Below, in pieces: positions 9,230-20,430 of a stretch of DNA of 64,000 bases. Location of the stretch: the NCBI GenBank assembly GCA_903895995.1, contig CAITVX010000020.1, forward strand, positions 62,001 to 126,000, written 5' to 3'. The notes under the pieces were generated by a model. It made no database searches. It was given only the letters and a program-made list of their open reading frames with translations, and was not told the origin of the DNA. This DNA comes from an uncultured Actinomycetes bacterium (lineage in GTDB: Bacteria > Actinomycetota > Actinomycetes > Nanopelagicales > Nanopelagicaceae). Positions within the stretch are counted from its first letter, which is position 1; every line of letters starts with the position of its first letter. The position numbers and the translations under genes were made by a program.

Positions 9230-10036
9230 TTACATCTGGGGATTGAGCTCCGATAGTGCCACACGAAGTAACTCCGAGCGCATCTCTGAGTAATCGAATT
9301 CCACCATACAGATCAGAGCGATCGCATCCAGTGCTTGTTCGACGAGCAGATCTGCCCCCGTGAGGACCTTGCCACCTAGTTCTTTCCAGGTGAAAGAGAG
9401 CTCTGTCGGCCAAGGTTTGTATAAGGATTCAAAGAGCAGGCCATCGACGTTCTCTACTCTTTGCGATAAGTGGTCCGCGACGCCTGCAGGTGATGTATTA
9501 ATAACAAGGTCATATCCGCTCAAGGAGCTATCCATTGGGATCACATTCACGTTGGCAGTCGGTGCGATCTCTTTGATGATCACAGCTCGATCAGGTGTTC
9601 GCAGAAGTAGATCGATCTTCTCTACCCGTGCAGCGATCGCTCCAACAGCGGCTCTGGCAGTCCCACCACCACCGATGATCGCCACTTTCGAAACGTCATA
9701 GGGGGCTAGCAATCTTTCAAATGCGCTCATATCTGTCGACGTCGCTCTATAGCGACTCTTCTCACGAACCAATGTATTGGCACTCTTAATTGCCTGCGAC
9801 ATACGATCAAAATCACATAGTGGTGAAGAGAAGATGCTCTCTTTCAATGGCATCGTCAGGTTAAAGCCGTTCCACTCATCTTGAATTCCTCGAGCTAAAA
9901 CCTCAGCGAGATTGAGATCGGTTGTCTCGATCGCGGTGTACTCCCCCGAAATCCCGAGAATTTCATATGCTCTGCTGTGCAAGGCAGGAGAGAGCGAGTG
10001 GGATATCGGTGAACCTAAGACCGCCGCCTTAATCAT
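9230..10036 (-). CDS. aroE: Shikimate dehydrogenase
   Basis: This enzyme reduces 3-dehydroshikimate with NADPH. The 268-residue protein has the substrate-binding N-terminus LGSPISHSLSPALHSRAYE, the motif FNLTMPLKE with the catalytic lysine, and a Rossmann loop IGGGGTARA. It overlaps the mltG stop by 4 bp. With aroC, aroK, aroB and aroQ downstream, this region encodes most of the shikimate pathway. Confidence 0.95.
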   Translation of the reverse strand: MIKAAVLGSPISHSLSPALHSRAYEILGISGEYTAIETTDLNLAEVLARGIQDEWNGFNLTMPLKESIFSSPLCDFDRMSQAIKSANTLVREKSRYRATSTDMSAFERLLAPYDVSKVAIIGGGGTARAAVGAIAARVEKIDLLLRTPDRAVIIKEIAPTANVNVIPMDSSLSGYDLVINTSPAGVADHLSQRVENVDGLLFESLYKPWPTELSFTWKELGGKVLTGADLLVEQALDAIALICMVEFDYSEMRSELLRVALSELNPQM

Positions 10037-11034
10037 TTAAAGGCTCCATTCGCAAGGTTGTTGTTATAGAGAGTAACCCAGCTTTGGAACTCCGCGAAGC
10101 TTTTAGTGAAACGTGTGTCATGTGGCTTCACCGTGATGAAATAGAGCCAATCCCCCGCTACCGGATGAAGAGCGGCCGTAATTGCGCTCGCCCCAGGATT
10201 GGAGATAGGTGTTGGCGGAAGCCCGGTGTGGAGATAGGTGTTGTACGGAGATGCAATCGTGGTGGCTTTGCGCGAAAGAGCAATGCGTCCTCGAGTGTTA
10301 TTCGCATATTGAATCGTCGAATTTAACTGCAACGGCATATTGATAGCGAGGCGGTTATAAATAACTCGAGCGGCTTTAGCAAAATCAGCGGTATCAGCCT
10401 CTATTTGAATGAGTGATGCAATAGTTAACACTTGATAGGCGTTGTATCGTTCAAAGCCCTTTGAAAGATCGAGTTTATTCGATTGCTCTGTAAACTTCTC
10501 TAACATCGATGCCACGCCACCTGACGCGGTTGCATCTTCAGGGAATGCATAAGTAGCCGGAAAGAGCAGTCCTTCAAGTGAGGTATGACCCTTTGCAAGA
10601 TTTGGAATGAGTTGCTTCCCAACTTTTCCTACAATCTTTGCCTTCTGTAACGCCTTAATAACATCAGAGTAGGTCGATCCTTCTGTCACTTGAACTAGCC
10701 CTGAGTTACGAGTTGGATCTAATAGCTCTTCCAGAGCCCGGAGACTAGTTATGTGAGTTTGGATCTTGTGGAGTCCCGGACTAATCGAGAGCGCTCTGGA
10801 ATCTTTGAGAGCAAGCTCTAGAAAAGTTTTACTCATAAGAATAACCCCACCAGTTTGGAGATCATTCGCAATCGAAGCACCAGTCTCTCCTGCTGAAACG
10901 GAGATTGCTACTTCTGGGCCTGCAGCACCATCAGGGAAATCTGTTGGTTTGCTTGTCAGAAGTAATAAACCGGTACCACCTAAGAGAATCACTACAAGAA
11001 TCACTGAAACAATCTTGACCGTTGATTTCTTCAT
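10033..11034 (-). CDS. mltG: Endolytic murein transglycosylase MltG
   Basis: MltG is a membrane-anchored lytic transglycosylase that cuts nascent glycan strands. The 333-residue protein has an N-terminal membrane anchor (residues about 6-28) and a YceG/LysM-like extracellular part with the catalytic glutamate in IASLIQIEADT, then YNRLAINMPLQLNSTIQYA and the C-terminal block YNTYLHTGLPPTPISNPG. It overlaps ruvX and aroE by 4 bp each. Confidence 0.94.
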   Translation of the reverse strand: MKKSTVKIVSVILVVILLGGTGLLLLTSKPTDFPDGAAGPEVAISVSAGETGASIANDLQTGGVILMSKTFLELALKDSRALSISPGLHKIQTHITSLRALEELLDPTRNSGLVQVTEGSTYSDVIKALQKAKIVGKVGKQLIPNLAKGHTSLEGLLFPATYAFPEDATASGGVASMLEKFTEQSNKLDLSKGFERYNAYQVLTIASLIQIEADTADFAKAARVIYNRLAINMPLQLNSTIQYANNTRGRIALSRKATTIASPYNTYLHTGLPPTPISNPGASAITAALHPVAGDWLYFITVKPHDTRFTKSFAEFQSWVTLYNNNLANGAFK

Positions 11035-11462
11035 GACCCATCACCCTCAAATCGCACTTTGTTCAGAGCCGATTCCAAAATTTCAGCTGCTGCAGCCGAA
11101 TCAATGAGGCCTTTACTCGTACGCCCATCCTTTCCAGTTGCGCGCAACTTAGCTGCTGCACTCACCGTTGATAGGCGTTCATCAATTAACGTGACATCTG
11201 TATCGGTAATTCCTGCGATCAGCGCAACGAAATCTGCGACCGCGGTCATCTTTGCGCTCTCTACTCCGGAGAGATGTTTTGGTTCCCCTACATAGATCGC
11301 GATTGGCTCATACTCAGTAAAGAGGTTGAGCAGTTTTCCGTGAAGATCTTCTCCATTGATAAGTGGCGCTACAGGGGTAACGAGTATCGAATCCATATCC
11401 GAGACTGCAACTCCGATGCGTACATCGCCATAATCAAAGGCGATACGCCGGCCCCGCTCCAT
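11031..11462 (-). CDS. ruvX: RuvX/YqgF-type RNase H-fold nuclease
   Basis: This is a putative Holliday-junction resolvase or pre-16S rRNA maturation nuclease. The 143-residue protein carries the family motifs FDYGDVRIGVAVSD, VGEPKHLSGVES and IDERLSTVSA, with the RNase H-fold acidic residues. Its ATG overlaps the alaS stop by one base. The order alaS-ruvX-mltG-aroE is common in actinobacteria. Confidence 0.92.
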   Translation of the reverse strand: MERGRRIAFDYGDVRIGVAVSDMDSILVTPVAPLINGEDLHGKLLNLFTEYEPIAIYVGEPKHLSGVESAKMTAVADFVALIAGITDTDVTLIDERLSTVSAAAKLRATGKDGRTSKGLIDSAAAAEILESALNKVRFEGDGS

Positions 11463-14146
11463 TACTTCACCAGAGTGGCTGAAAGCGCGACTCTCATCTC
11501 CTTGATTGCATCATCAATTTTTGCAGAATCCACTCCGCCTCCTTGGGCGAAATCATCTTTACCCCCACCGCCACCACCTAGGACGGTTGAACCAATCTTG
11601 ACAAGTGCACCCGCTTTAACTCCAGACGCGCGTGCATCATCAGAGACTGCAACTGCAAGCGTCACTCGATCTCCATTAACTGAAAGGAGAGCAACAACAG
11701 AGTGAGCGTTACGATTTCGCAGATCGAGCGCGATAGTTCGCAGATCATCGCCGGAAATTCCATCAGGCAAGCCGGCAAAGATTGCTGAAGTTGCCCCAAT
11801 TTTCTCGATATTGCCTAGTAGTGATGACGCGGCAGCGAGTGCTTGAGAAGACTTTATCGTCGCCAACTCTTTCTCAATGCTTCGCATCTTCTCTAAGAGA
11901 TCTGAGATTCTCTCGGGGAGTTCTTCTACGCGCGAACCCTTGATGAGATCGGTCAAAGAGTTCAAGAGAATATGCTCGCGAGCGAGGAAGTTGAAGGCAT
12001 CTGCACCGACAAGCGCTTCGACGCGACGCACTCCAGCCCCAATAGATGTTTCGCTCAGCATTTTGACAAGCCCAAGTTGAGATGAAGAGGAGACGTGAGT
12101 TCCGCCGCAGAGCTCGCGGGCCCAATCACCTACAGATACAACACGTACTCGATCGCCATACTTCTCCCCAAAGAGTGCCATCGCACCAATTGCCTTCGCT
12201 TCAGGTTGTGACATCTCCTGGGCAGTAACGGCGAGATCTTCAAGCAAGAGCGAGTTGACGCGGGATTCAACATCATGGAGAACTGAGACAGGTACTGCGC
12301 CAGTTGATGGGAAATCAAATCGGAAGCGTCCAGGAGAGTTCTCAGAACCCGCTTGTGTTGCGCTCTCCCCCAGAGCCTCTCTAAAGGCCTTGTGCACCAT
12401 ATGTGTCGCTGTATGAGCTCGTGAAATAGCCATTCTTCGTTCATTATCAATTCGAGCGAAGACGTTCTGATCTACTTCGATCGAACCTTCAGAGATACGA
12501 CCACGGTGAATGTAGAGACCAGGTACTGGGCTTTGAACATCATCGATCTCGATGCTCGCTCCATTGGAGAGAGTGATCAGACCCCCATCAGAGAGCTGCC
12601 CGCCTGCCTCTGAGTAGAACGGAGTTCTATCAAGTACCAGTTCAACTTCAGCGCCAACAGATGCTTCACGAACTTCTTTTCCATCAACAAGGATAGAGCG
12701 CAGTGCGCTCTCAGATTCTTGTTGGGTGTATCCAATAAATGAGGTCGCACCAACGCGATCAATGATCTTGCGGTACTCGCTTAGATCGGTATGGCCTGAT
12801 TTCTTTGCACGAGCATCAGCCTTTGCACGATCTTTCTGCTCCTTCATAAGACGTCTGAAACCAGTCTCATCGATCTGTAGACCTTGTTCAGTAGCCATCT
12901 CTAGAGTGAGATCAAATGGGAATCCATATGTATCGTGCAATTTAAAGACCGTGTCACCAGTCAAAAGCGGTGTCGCAGTGCTCTTCACTTCATCAACAGC
13001 GAGATCAAAGATCGAAGTTCCGCTCTTGAGTGTAGAGAGGAATGACTCTTCTTCAGCCTGTGAAACGGCGAGAATTCGACTCCGTCCTTCAACTAACTCT
13101 GGATACTGTGGTCCCATCGCGCCGATAGAAGCTGTGATGAGCTCTGCCAAGTTATGATCTGGCGCACCAAGAATGCGCATATTGCGGATCGTTCTACGCA
13201 TCATGCGGCGCAGAACATAACCACGGCCTTCATTGCCGGGTAGAACTCCATCACCAATAAGCATCATCGCTGTCCGAGCGTGATCTGCTACAACTCGAAG
13301 TGCTACATCTGATTTCTGATCCACTCCATACTTTGCACCAGAGATCTCGGATGCGCGATTGAGGATCTGCATCGTTGTATCGATCTCATAGATATTCTCA
13401 ACACCTTGAAGCAAGGCAGCCATACGTTCAAGCCCGAGTCCTGTATCAATATTCTTTGCAGGCAGTTCACCAAGGATTGGGTAGCTATCTTTGCCGCCAC
13501 CTTCGCCGCGAATGTTCTGCATGAAGACAAGGTTCCAGACTTCAAGATAACGATTCTCATCAGCGATCGGTCCACCTTCGGATCCATAGGCTGGCCCACG
13601 ATCATAATAAATTTCGGAGCAAGGTCCGCATGGTCCGGGTACACCCATCGACCAGAAGTTATCGGCCATATCGCGACGTTGAATGCGTTCGCGTGGAACA
13701 CCTATCTTCTTATGCCAGATATCGGCAGCTTCATCATCATCGAGATAGACGGTGACCCAGAGTTTCTCTTCGGGGAAACCGTAGCCCCCTTCAGATATCG
13801 GTTTTGTTAGAAGCTCCCACGCCATTGCAATGGCACCCTCTTTGAAGTAATCGCCAAAAGAGAAGTTGCCGCACATCTGAAAGAAAGAGGCGTGCCTGGT
13901 TGTTTTACCAACCTCATCGATATCGAGGGTTCGTACACATTTCTGTACAGAGGTTGCGCGCGCGTAAGGAGCTTTCACTTCGCCCAAGAAGAAAGGCTTA
14001 AAGGGGACCATTCCAGCGTTCACTAAGAGAAGATTTGGATCATCAGCAATCAGTGAGGCTGAAGGGACGACAGTGTGCTTTAAGCCCTGGCTATTTCCAG
14101 ATTCGAAGAAGCGCAACCATCGCGCTCTAATTTCAGCGGAATCCAC
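11462..14146 (-). CDS. alaS: Alanyl-tRNA synthetase
   Basis: This enzyme charges tRNA-Ala and edits mischarged serine or glycine. The 894-residue protein has the class II catalytic domain with [21 protein letters not shown], the editing domain zinc motifs HTATH and CGGTH, and a C-terminal DHHA1 domain ending with a glycine-rich [15 protein letters not shown]. The start codon is GTG at 14146, three bases after the DUF948 gene. Confidence 0.98.
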   Translation of the reverse strand: MDSAEIRARWLRFFESGNSQGLKHTVVPSASLIADDPNLLLVNAGMVPFKPFFLGEVKAPYARATSVQKCVRTLDIDEVGKTTRHASFFQMCGNFSFGDYFKEGAIAMAWELLTKPISEGGYGFPEEKLWVTVYLDDDEAADIWHKKIGVPRERIQRRDMADNFWSMGVPGPCGPCSEIYYDRGPAYGSEGGPIADENRYLEVWNLVFMQNIRGEGGGKDSYPILGELPAKNIDTGLGLERMAALLQGVENIYEIDTTMQILNRASEISGAKYGVDQKSDVALRVVADHARTAMMLIGDGVLPGNEGRGYVLRRMMRRTIRNMRILGAPDHNLAELITASIGAMGPQYPELVEGRSRILAVSQAEEESFLSTLKSGTSIFDLAVDEVKSTATPLLTGDTVFKLHDTYGFPFDLTLEMATEQGLQIDETGFRRLMKEQKDRAKADARAKKSGHTDLSEYRKIIDRVGATSFIGYTQQESESALRSILVDGKEVREASVGAEVELVLDRTPFYSEAGGQLSDGGLITLSNGASIEIDDVQSPVPGLYIHRGRISEGSIEVDQNVFARIDNERRMAISRAHTATHMVHKAFREALGESATQAGSENSPGRFRFDFPSTGAVPVSVLHDVESRVNSLLLEDLAVTAQEMSQPEAKAIGAMALFGEKYGDRVRVVSVGDWARELCGGTHVSSSSQLGLVKMLSETSIGAGVRRVEALVGADAFNFLAREHILLNSLTDLIKGSRVEELPERISDLLEKMRSIEKELATIKSSQALAAASSLLGNIEKIGATSAIFAGLPDGISGDDLRTIALDLRNRNAHSVVALLSVNGDRVTLAVAVSDDARASGVKAGALVKIGSTVLGGGGGGKDDFAQGGGVDSAKIDDAIKEMRVALSATLVK

Positions 14147-14149
14147 GGA

Positions 14150-14434
14150 TTAATCGTGATCCTTTGTAGATGAACGCTTGCGTCCCATGAAGGAGGATGC
14201 AGCACCGGTTAGTAATTTGAGAATATTTGTATTCTTATCAACGAGAGTCTCTAGCGCTTGATTGATCTTCTCTGTCGCCTTCTCAGCCGACGTAGTGATC
14301 CGATTGACGCTACGAACAGTTTTCTGGACCTCATCAATTAAGCGAGCGACTCTAAAGACGGCATAGGCGATGGCCCCTGCGATTAATAGCAGGGATGCTG
14401 AGGCGATAATCGTTGCAATGCCACCTGGACCCAT
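14150..14434 (-). CDS. DUF948 membrane protein
   Basis: This small protein of 94 residues has one N-terminal membrane helix (about residues 4-26) followed by an amphipathic helical segment (RLIDEVQKTVRSVNRITTSAEKATEKINQALETL) typical of DUF948 proteins. It is a conserved partner of alaS in actinobacterial gene order; its biochemical role is not known. Confidence 0.75.
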   Translation of the reverse strand: MGPGGIATIIASASLLLIAGAIAYAVFRVARLIDEVQKTVRSVNRITTSAEKATEKINQALETLVDKNTNILKLLTGAASSFMGRKRSSTKDHD

Positions 14435-14454
14435 ACCTAAATCCTACTAGATAG

Positions 14455-16692
14455 CTAGAAGCGAGGGATCTCGATATCGGGTTTGAGGTGACCTTTATGC
14501 GCTTTTAGGGCAGCCTCGTGATATTTCTCGATCGCCTCTCGGTTGTGATGATCCTTATACGGACGCCCATCAACTAATGGCCCAACTCCACCCTGCATCA
14601 CCGCATCGACATCTTCGCCAGAGATTGTCTTGTGGATCTCTAGCGCATGGGCCAAAGCGAGAACATCTTCTCGGTTCTTTCGGAGAATATCTTCGGCCTT
14701 CGCGAGCAGTCCACCAAGATTCTCTTCAATGCGATCTGCGAGAGCCATTCTCAATTCACGGACGCCATCATCTTTACCCTTGCCGCCGCCCGGTGCCCCA
14801 ATATCGTTACGACGATTGGATGCATGTGAACTGACTGTCGAGCCCATGCCCCAATGGCCTTCCATAAAGCTTGCAATAGTTGTGGCACTCTCAAGATCTC
14901 CTGACACTCCCGATGAATTATCTCCATCGAAGAAGATTCTCTCCCCTGCCAATGATGCGAGTGAGACCAAAATATCTGCCTCATACTCCGTTCTCCAACG
15001 AGTGAATTGATCATCTGGTGGAATTGAGGCAACCATTCCCAGGTAATCTGAACCCTTCTCAATCGTTGCGAGATCGATAGCCATATGGTGGCGAACAAGA
15101 TATGCCATCGTTCCATGACAGGCCTCGTGAACCGCAACTGCATGGCGTTCACGTTCAATATATTCAACATCTTCGGCCGGGCCAAGATCTTTCAATTGCT
15201 TCGCTTTAATAACATCAGCCCAAGTTATTGAGGTGCGCCCGTTTCTGATTGCCATGATTAAAGCTTCGTTGATCGTATCTTTTATCGATGCGCCTGTTGC
15301 ATAAGGCGTAATCGTCGCCAATTTTTCAATCTCTTCTTGGGTTAAAGAATGCGAAACCTTCTCTAAATAACCCTCGTAGGTGCGGATGCGCCCCGCTTTA
15401 CTTGGGTATCCGACGCGATACATACGATCAATACGGCCTGGGCGAAGTAACGCTTCGTCGAGGGCTTCTGGCAGATTTGTCGCCATGACAACAAGAATTC
15501 GATACTTAGGTGGATTTTTAGGTCTCATCCCCAGAGTTCTGCGCAGTACACGATTGAAGAAACCACGAGGTTTCTTTAAGCCAGAGAGTTCTGTAAGTAG
15601 TGCTTGTAAAGTTCCCATGCCACCACCTCCGCCACCACCCATGGCAGTTCCTGCGACAAATTGATCTTGGAAGACAATATTTGCCCCCGCTTGGGAGAGA
15701 TAATTTCCTCCATGGCATTGCGAACCAAATATTGCATTATCTGTTGCGCGCGCACCTGTTGTTGTGATGCCACGATTTCCTAGAGAGTCAGCTTCGTCGA
15801 AGAAGACAACGACTCCTCCATAACGTAGAGCTAACTTACGTAATTTGCGGAAGAGTGACTTGACTTTAAGTACTCCAACACCGAAGAACATATTGTTAAA
15901 AGCACCTGGGTCTACGAAGACGAATGGCTTACCAGTCTCACCGGCCATCGATTCAGCCATAAGAGTCTTACCGGTGCCTGGAGGCCCCCAGAGCAAGATA
16001 CCTCCGGGTACATAGCCGCCGTGTTCCTCAATTGCTTCAGGAGATTCAAGGAACATGAGATTTTCACGGATGCGATTGAGCACATGATCTTGCCCCCACA
16101 CATCAGTAAAACGAGTCCGAATATCATCTGGGAAATATGTATCAATTCCGCCACGGCTTAGGAACCAAAACATCGCGAAGAATTGAATGACGATGAAGAC
16201 AACTGCAAAGGCGAGTTGACCAAGCATTGGTAGGGCGCTCCAGAGAGCTTGCGGTGCAAGGAAGAGAGCTTTAACAGGAGTCTCTTTATAAATCGCACCC
16301 AATACCACGGCAAGCAGAGCGACCATAAGGAGCGCCTTTATAGCGCGAGAGAGTCGATATCTATTCCAATCGCTGATTCGATGGATCGTCTTATCAACGA
16401 AGGCGAAGTATCGCTGCCATATGCTGTGGTAACCAGCGGCCTTCTCAGCAAAGAAAAAATGGATCTGTCTAATAACTTCAACTCCAGCAAGGACGATAAT
16501 CCAGAACCGTGCATTGAACTCTGTAATTGCGGCATCGCTCAATGAGAGCAATGGATCACTCGCCATTGCAGCCCAGACCAAGATCAGGAAGACGAGGCCG
16601 AAGAGGAGAAGAAATTTGGCACGATCAAAGAGTGAGAGATGCACTCTCGTCCTGCGGTCAGAATCCCGTGGACGGCTCTCTAATTGACTCAT
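14455..16692 (-). CDS. Divergent FtsH-like membrane AAA protease
   Basis: The protein has 745 residues. Four N-terminal membrane segments (within residues about 25-185) precede an AAA domain with Walker A GPPGTGKT at 236-243, Walker B FFDEAD around 297-302, a pore-loop-like FNNMFFGVG and the second-region-of-homology block RPGRIDR. The C-terminal half resembles the M41 peptidase: HEACH at 522-526 replaces the usual HEAGH, and D599 in SGDLESAT matches the third zinc ligand. An unusual run of eight glycines interrupts the AAA domain. The four-helix N-terminus differs from the standard two-helix FtsH topology. A second, canonical ftsH may exist elsewhere. It overlaps the upstream lipoprotein gene by 4 bp. 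Confidence 0.82.
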   Translation of the reverse strand: MSQLESRPRDSDRRTRVHLSLFDRAKFLLLFGLVFLILVWAAMASDPLLSLSDAAITEFNARFWIIVLAGVEVIRQIHFFFAEKAAGYHSIWQRYFAFVDKTIHRISDWNRYRLSRAIKALLMVALLAVVLGAIYKETPVKALFLAPQALWSALPMLGQLAFAVVFIVIQFFAMFWFLSRGGIDTYFPDDIRTRFTDVWGQDHVLNRIRENLMFLESPEAIEEHGGYVPGGILLWGPPGTGKTLMAESMAGETGKPFVFVDPGAFNNMFFGVGVLKVKSLFRKLRKLALRYGGVVVFFDEADSLGNRGITTTGARATDNAIFGSQCHGGNYLSQAGANIVFQDQFVAGTAMGGGGGGGMGTLQALLTELSGLKKPRGFFNRVLRRTLGMRPKNPPKYRILVVMATNLPEALDEALLRPGRIDRMYRVGYPSKAGRIRTYEGYLEKVSHSLTQEEIEKLATITPYATGASIKDTINEALIMAIRNGRTSITWADVIKAKQLKDLGPAEDVEYIERERHAVAVHEACHGTMAYLVRHHMAIDLATIEKGSDYLGMVASIPPDDQFTRWRTEYEADILVSLASLAGERIFFDGDNSSGVSGDLESATTIASFMEGHWGMGSTVSSHASNRRNDIGAPGGGKGKDDGVRELRMALADRIEENLGGLLAKAEDILRKNREDVLALAHALEIHKTISGEDVDAVMQGGVGPLVDGRPYKDHHNREAIEKYHEAALKAHKGHLKPDIEIPRF

Positions 16693-17357
16693 TTTGGACC
16701 TCTCACGGTAAAGGATTTCATTATCTTTGCGATCTCTTTGCTATGTTTTGTGAAACAGGTAGAAGAACATCGAGCGATCATGATGTACATCGTTGAATGA
16801 TCATTAGACATCAGGGCTGCTTGATCGATTGTTTGAACCTTCCCATCAGAAGCTTTAAAGGTGAATTGTGTCTGAACGCCTCGCCCACCCTTTTCTACGA
16901 TCTCAGCATCATCAGCGATAGATAATGCTGGAGCTGTTGGGTCGTTTCCAGAGGCCCACGTCGTGATTGGTACAACGAGATTACGTAAACTGTTATATGA
17001 AACCGAGTTAATCTCATCCGGTAAGAGTGAACGCACCCTCACATAAACAACGGGCTGTTCTGGAGTATTCAAACTCAATACTTGTTCTGCTTTCAACGCT
17101 TTATCCAAGGTGTAAGCAACTTGCCAATGCACGGCTGCCAATCGGTCTGCAGCGCCTGCCGAAGTTGACTTAGCTTCGACCGAATTAATCGCAAGAGTCG
17201 AGATCTTCGTCCAACCTAGCGGAACTGTGAAGTAGACCCCATCTGCCTTATCTGTCGCATATTGCTGAGAAGGCTTCCCGCATGCAGAGAGAGCGATTGC
17301 GAGTGCAATCATTTCAATCACAATCAGGGCCTGCCTAGACCTCACTGGGAGTTTCAC
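16689..17357 (-). CDS. Predicted lipoprotein of unknown function
   Basis: The 222-residue product has a signal peptide with a lipobox (LSAC, cysteine near residue 26) and then a globular exported domain that begins GVYFTVPLGWTKIS, a style seen in actinobacterial PsbP/LpqN-like lipoproteins. No function is assigned. The start is GTG, with a possible -10 CAGAAT 7 bp before it. The 4-bp overlap with the FtsH-like protease gene suggests joint expression and perhaps a shared role at the membrane. Confidence 0.7.
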   Translation of the reverse strand: MKLPVRSRQALIVIEMIALAIALSACGKPSQQYATDKADGVYFTVPLGWTKISTLAINSVEAKSTSAGAADRLAAVHWQVAYTLDKALKAEQVLSLNTPEQPVVYVRVRSLLPDEINSVSYNSLRNLVVPITTWASGNDPTAPALSIADDAEIVEKGGRGVQTQFTFKASDGKVQTIDQAALMSNDHSTMYIMIARCSSTCFTKHSKEIAKIMKSFTVRGPK

Positions 17358-17398
17358 AGCGCCGATTCTGCCGTAGATCCTTCAATCTGTCTCGAGAA

Positions 17399-19144
17399 TT
17401 ATTTCTCGGGGACGAAATCGACGCCAGCCTCTTTACGTTGTGGCGCGGTAATAGGGGTTGGCGCTCCAGTAAGAGGATCTCCCCCGCTAGCGGTCTTGGG
17501 AAAGGCGATGACTTCGCGAATTGATTCGGCCCCAGCTAAGAGAGCACACAATCGATCCATACCCAATGCAATTCCGCCATGAGGAGGTGGGCCGTAGTTA
17601 AATGCCTCGAGTAGGAATCCGAATTTGCTCTCGGCTTCAGCAGGAGTAAGTCCGATCGTATTGAAAACTCTCTGCTGCACTTTGCGATCATGAATACGGA
17701 TTGAACCACCACCGATTTCATTGCCATTGAGCACGATGTCATAGGCGTAAGCCAGCGCATTGCCTGGATCGCTATCAAATGAACTTTCAAACTCAGGTTT
17801 TGGTCCAGTAAATGGATGATGAACAGCAGTCCAACCACTCGCTGGGTTCTCAGGATCGTTCATCTCAAACATTGGTGCATCGACGACCCAGAGGAATTTC
17901 CACTCACCAGGTGCGATCAACTTACAACGATCGCCAATTTCTAAGCGCACTGCGCCAAGAAGGTTTTGTGATGAGGTTTTATTTCCGGCTGCGAAGAAGA
18001 TCGCATCTCCGGGATGCGCGCCTGCTGCCTTCACTATGCCTGAGCTCTCACTCTCTGAAAGATTCTTTGCTACAGGGCCACCGAGTGTTCCATCGGCTTC
18101 AACCAAGATATATGCAAGACCCTTCGCTCCGCGGGCCTTTGCCCAATCCTGCCAAGCATCGAGTTCGCGGCGGGCAGATGAAGCTCCGCCTGGCATAACA
18201 ACAGCTCCGACATACTCTGTTTGGAATACACGGAAGGTAGTCTCTTTGAAAAATGCAGTCAGATCGGTTAGTTCGAGACCAAACCGAAGATCTGGCTTAT
18301 CAGAACCATAACGTCGCATACATTCTGCATAGGTGAGGCGAGGAATCGGCATCGGAATCTGGTAGTTGAGAACCTTTTTAAAGGCCGTTGTTAAAACGTT
18401 CTCTGCAACCTTGAGAACATCCTCTTGATCTACAAAGGACATCTCGATATCGAGTTGGGTGAACTCAGGTTGTCGATCAGCGCGAAAATCCTCATCACGG
18501 AAACACCGTGCGATTTGGTAGTAGCGCTCCATGCCGGCAACCATCAAGAGCTGCTTGAAGAGTTGTGGTGATTGCGGGAGGGCATACCAAGAACCCGGCT
18601 GCAGACGTACCGGAACTAAAAAGTCACGAGCGCCTTCTGGTGTAGAACGAGTTAAATATGGGGTCTCGATCTCTAAGAAGTTCAGGTTATCCATCACAGT
18701 ACGGATCGCTGATGTCACTTGTGAGCGAAGACGCAGATTGTGTGCAGGGCCTTCACGTCGCAGATCGAGATAGCGATACTTCAAACGAATCTCTTCAGAG
18801 ATGTTTGAGGTATCTCCGCTATCAACTGGGAAAGGTAGAGCCGCCGCTTCACTGAGCACTTCGAGCTTTAAGCAATCAATCTCTATCTCACCTGTCGGAA
18901 TGTTGGTGTTCTCATTACCCGCCGGACGAGCCATAACTTTTCCAGTGATAAGTACGCACCACTCCGCACGCAGAGCTCCGGCAATTTCATCTTTGATAAC
19001 TACTTGAACCGAGCCCGAGGAGTCACGTAGGTCGATAAATGCAACACCGCCATGATCGCGACGACGGGCTACCCATCCAGCAAGAGTTACCTCAGAACCA
19101 GCGTCTGCCTTACGTAAGGTTCCAGCATCATGGGTGCGTAGCAT
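17399..19144 (-). CDS. aspS: Aspartyl-tRNA synthetase
   Basis: This is a class IIb synthetase of 581 residues. It has an N-terminal OB-fold ([22 protein letters not shown]), motif 2 [20 protein letters not shown] and motif 3 GIALGMDRL, plus the bacterial GAD insertion domain. The ATG at 19144 overlaps the hisS stop by one base (TGATG); an in-frame TTG one codon upstream is less likely. It follows hisS, as in most actinobacteria. Confidence 0.97.
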   Translation of the reverse strand: MLRTHDAGTLRKADAGSEVTLAGWVARRRDHGGVAFIDLRDSSGSVQVVIKDEIAGALRAEWCVLITGKVMARPAGNENTNIPTGEIEIDCLKLEVLSEAAALPFPVDSGDTSNISEEIRLKYRYLDLRREGPAHNLRLRSQVTSAIRTVMDNLNFLEIETPYLTRSTPEGARDFLVPVRLQPGSWYALPQSPQLFKQLLMVAGMERYYQIARCFRDEDFRADRQPEFTQLDIEMSFVDQEDVLKVAENVLTTAFKKVLNYQIPMPIPRLTYAECMRRYGSDKPDLRFGLELTDLTAFFKETTFRVFQTEYVGAVVMPGGASSARRELDAWQDWAKARGAKGLAYILVEADGTLGGPVAKNLSESESSGIVKAAGAHPGDAIFFAAGNKTSSQNLLGAVRLEIGDRCKLIAPGEWKFLWVVDAPMFEMNDPENPASGWTAVHHPFTGPKPEFESSFDSDPGNALAYAYDIVLNGNEIGGGSIRIHDRKVQQRVFNTIGLTPAEAESKFGFLLEAFNYGPPPHGGIALGMDRLCALLAGAESIREVIAFPKTASGGDPLTGAPTPITAPQRKEAGVDFVPEK

Positions 19145-20430
19145 CAACGATCTCCAATAGTCTCCGGGAAGTAATCCCTCAATTTTTCGTGCAAGGTAGA
19201 TATCTTAATGGAGCTTCCATCGCCCGTTTTCATATTTTTCAGCGTAGCTAGATCACTCGCTAACTCATCTTCGCCGATGACGATGCTAAAGCGCGCACCA
19301 CTCTTATCAGCAGCTTTCATCCCACCTTTGAGGGAACGATCCCCGTAAGCGATATCAACTTTGAGGCCGCTCTCGCGTAATCTCTCTGCTAGAAGTAAGG
19401 ACTGCGCCTTCGTCTGGATACTCATCGGAACAATAAAGAGATCCAATGTGAATGTAGAAGGTAGCGATATGCCTTCAGATTCGCAGGCGAGAACACAACG
19501 ATCTACGCCGATTCCAAATCCAATACCAGAGAGTTCTGCGCCCCCAAGTTCTGCCATCAGCCCGTCGTAACGACCACCGCCACCGATACCAGATTGTGCT
19601 CCTAATCCGTGGTGGACAAATTCAAAGGCGGTACCGGTGTAATAATCTAAACCACGAACCATTCTCTTATTGACCTCGTAGTTGATTCCGAGGGCTGTGA
19701 GGAGAGTTTTCACACGTTCAAAACTCTCTCTACTTTCGGGGGTGAGGTAATCCATCAAAGTTGGCGCAGCTTGCATCGCCGCTTTAACTTCCTCCCGCTT
19801 ATCGTCAAATAATCTCAGGGGATTAATCGCGGCGCGCTGGGCGGTCTCATCATCGAGTGAGAGCTTTGCAATATATTCACGCAAGACCTTTGTATAGGCA
19901 TCGCGGCTCGCCTTATCGCCAAGAGAGGTAATCTCTAGAGAGTAATTCTTCAGACCTAAAGCGCGAAAGGCGCGATCGGCAACTGCGATTACTTCGACAT
20001 CGATCTCGGGATCATCAAGGCCTATCGCTTCGATACCTACTTGATAGAACTGTCGATAGCGACCGGCCTGAGGGCGTTCTGCTCTAAAAAATTGTCCTGA
20101 GTACCAGACTTTTACGGGCAACTGACCACGATCTAAATTATGTTCGATAACAGAGCGCATCACTCCAGCGGTTCCTTCAGGGCGCAGCGTAATGGAGCGG
20201 CCTCCACGATCTTCAAAGGTGTACATCTCTTTGGAGACAACATCTGTTGATTCACCGACGCCGCGTTTAAAGAGTTCGGTATCTTCAAAGACAGGAAGCT
20301 CAATGAGTTGGTAACCAGAGTTCTTTGCAGACTCAATCAGGCAATCGCGCACATATTCAAAGGTATTGGAGCGGTCAGGAAAGTATTCGCTGACACCTTT
20401 AGGGGCTTGCAGTTGTTGACCTTTAGCCAC
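19144..20430 (-). CDS. hisS: Histidyl-tRNA synthetase
   Basis: This is a class II synthetase of 428 residues with motif 2 [22 protein letters not shown], the histidine-specific signatures [13 protein letters not shown] and GGGRYDGL, and a C-terminal anticodon-binding domain. The start is GTG with a GGGGAG ribosome-binding site upstream. It overlaps the end of the MBL-fold gene by 8 bp. Confidence 0.97.
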   Translation of the reverse strand: MAKGQQLQAPKGVSEYFPDRSNTFEYVRDCLIESAKNSGYQLIELPVFEDTELFKRGVGESTDVVSKEMYTFEDRGGRSITLRPEGTAGVMRSVIEHNLDRGQLPVKVWYSGQFFRAERPQAGRYRQFYQVGIEAIGLDDPEIDVEVIAVADRAFRALGLKNYSLEITSLGDKASRDAYTKVLREYIAKLSLDDETAQRAAINPLRLFDDKREEVKAAMQAAPTLMDYLTPESRESFERVKTLLTALGINYEVNKRMVRGLDYYTGTAFEFVHHGLGAQSGIGGGGRYDGLMAELGGAELSGIGFGIGVDRCVLACESEGISLPSTFTLDLFIVPMSIQTKAQSLLLAERLRESGLKVDIAYGDRSLKGGMKAADKSGARFSIVIGEDELASDLATLKNMKTGDGSSIKISTLHEKLRDYFPETIGDR

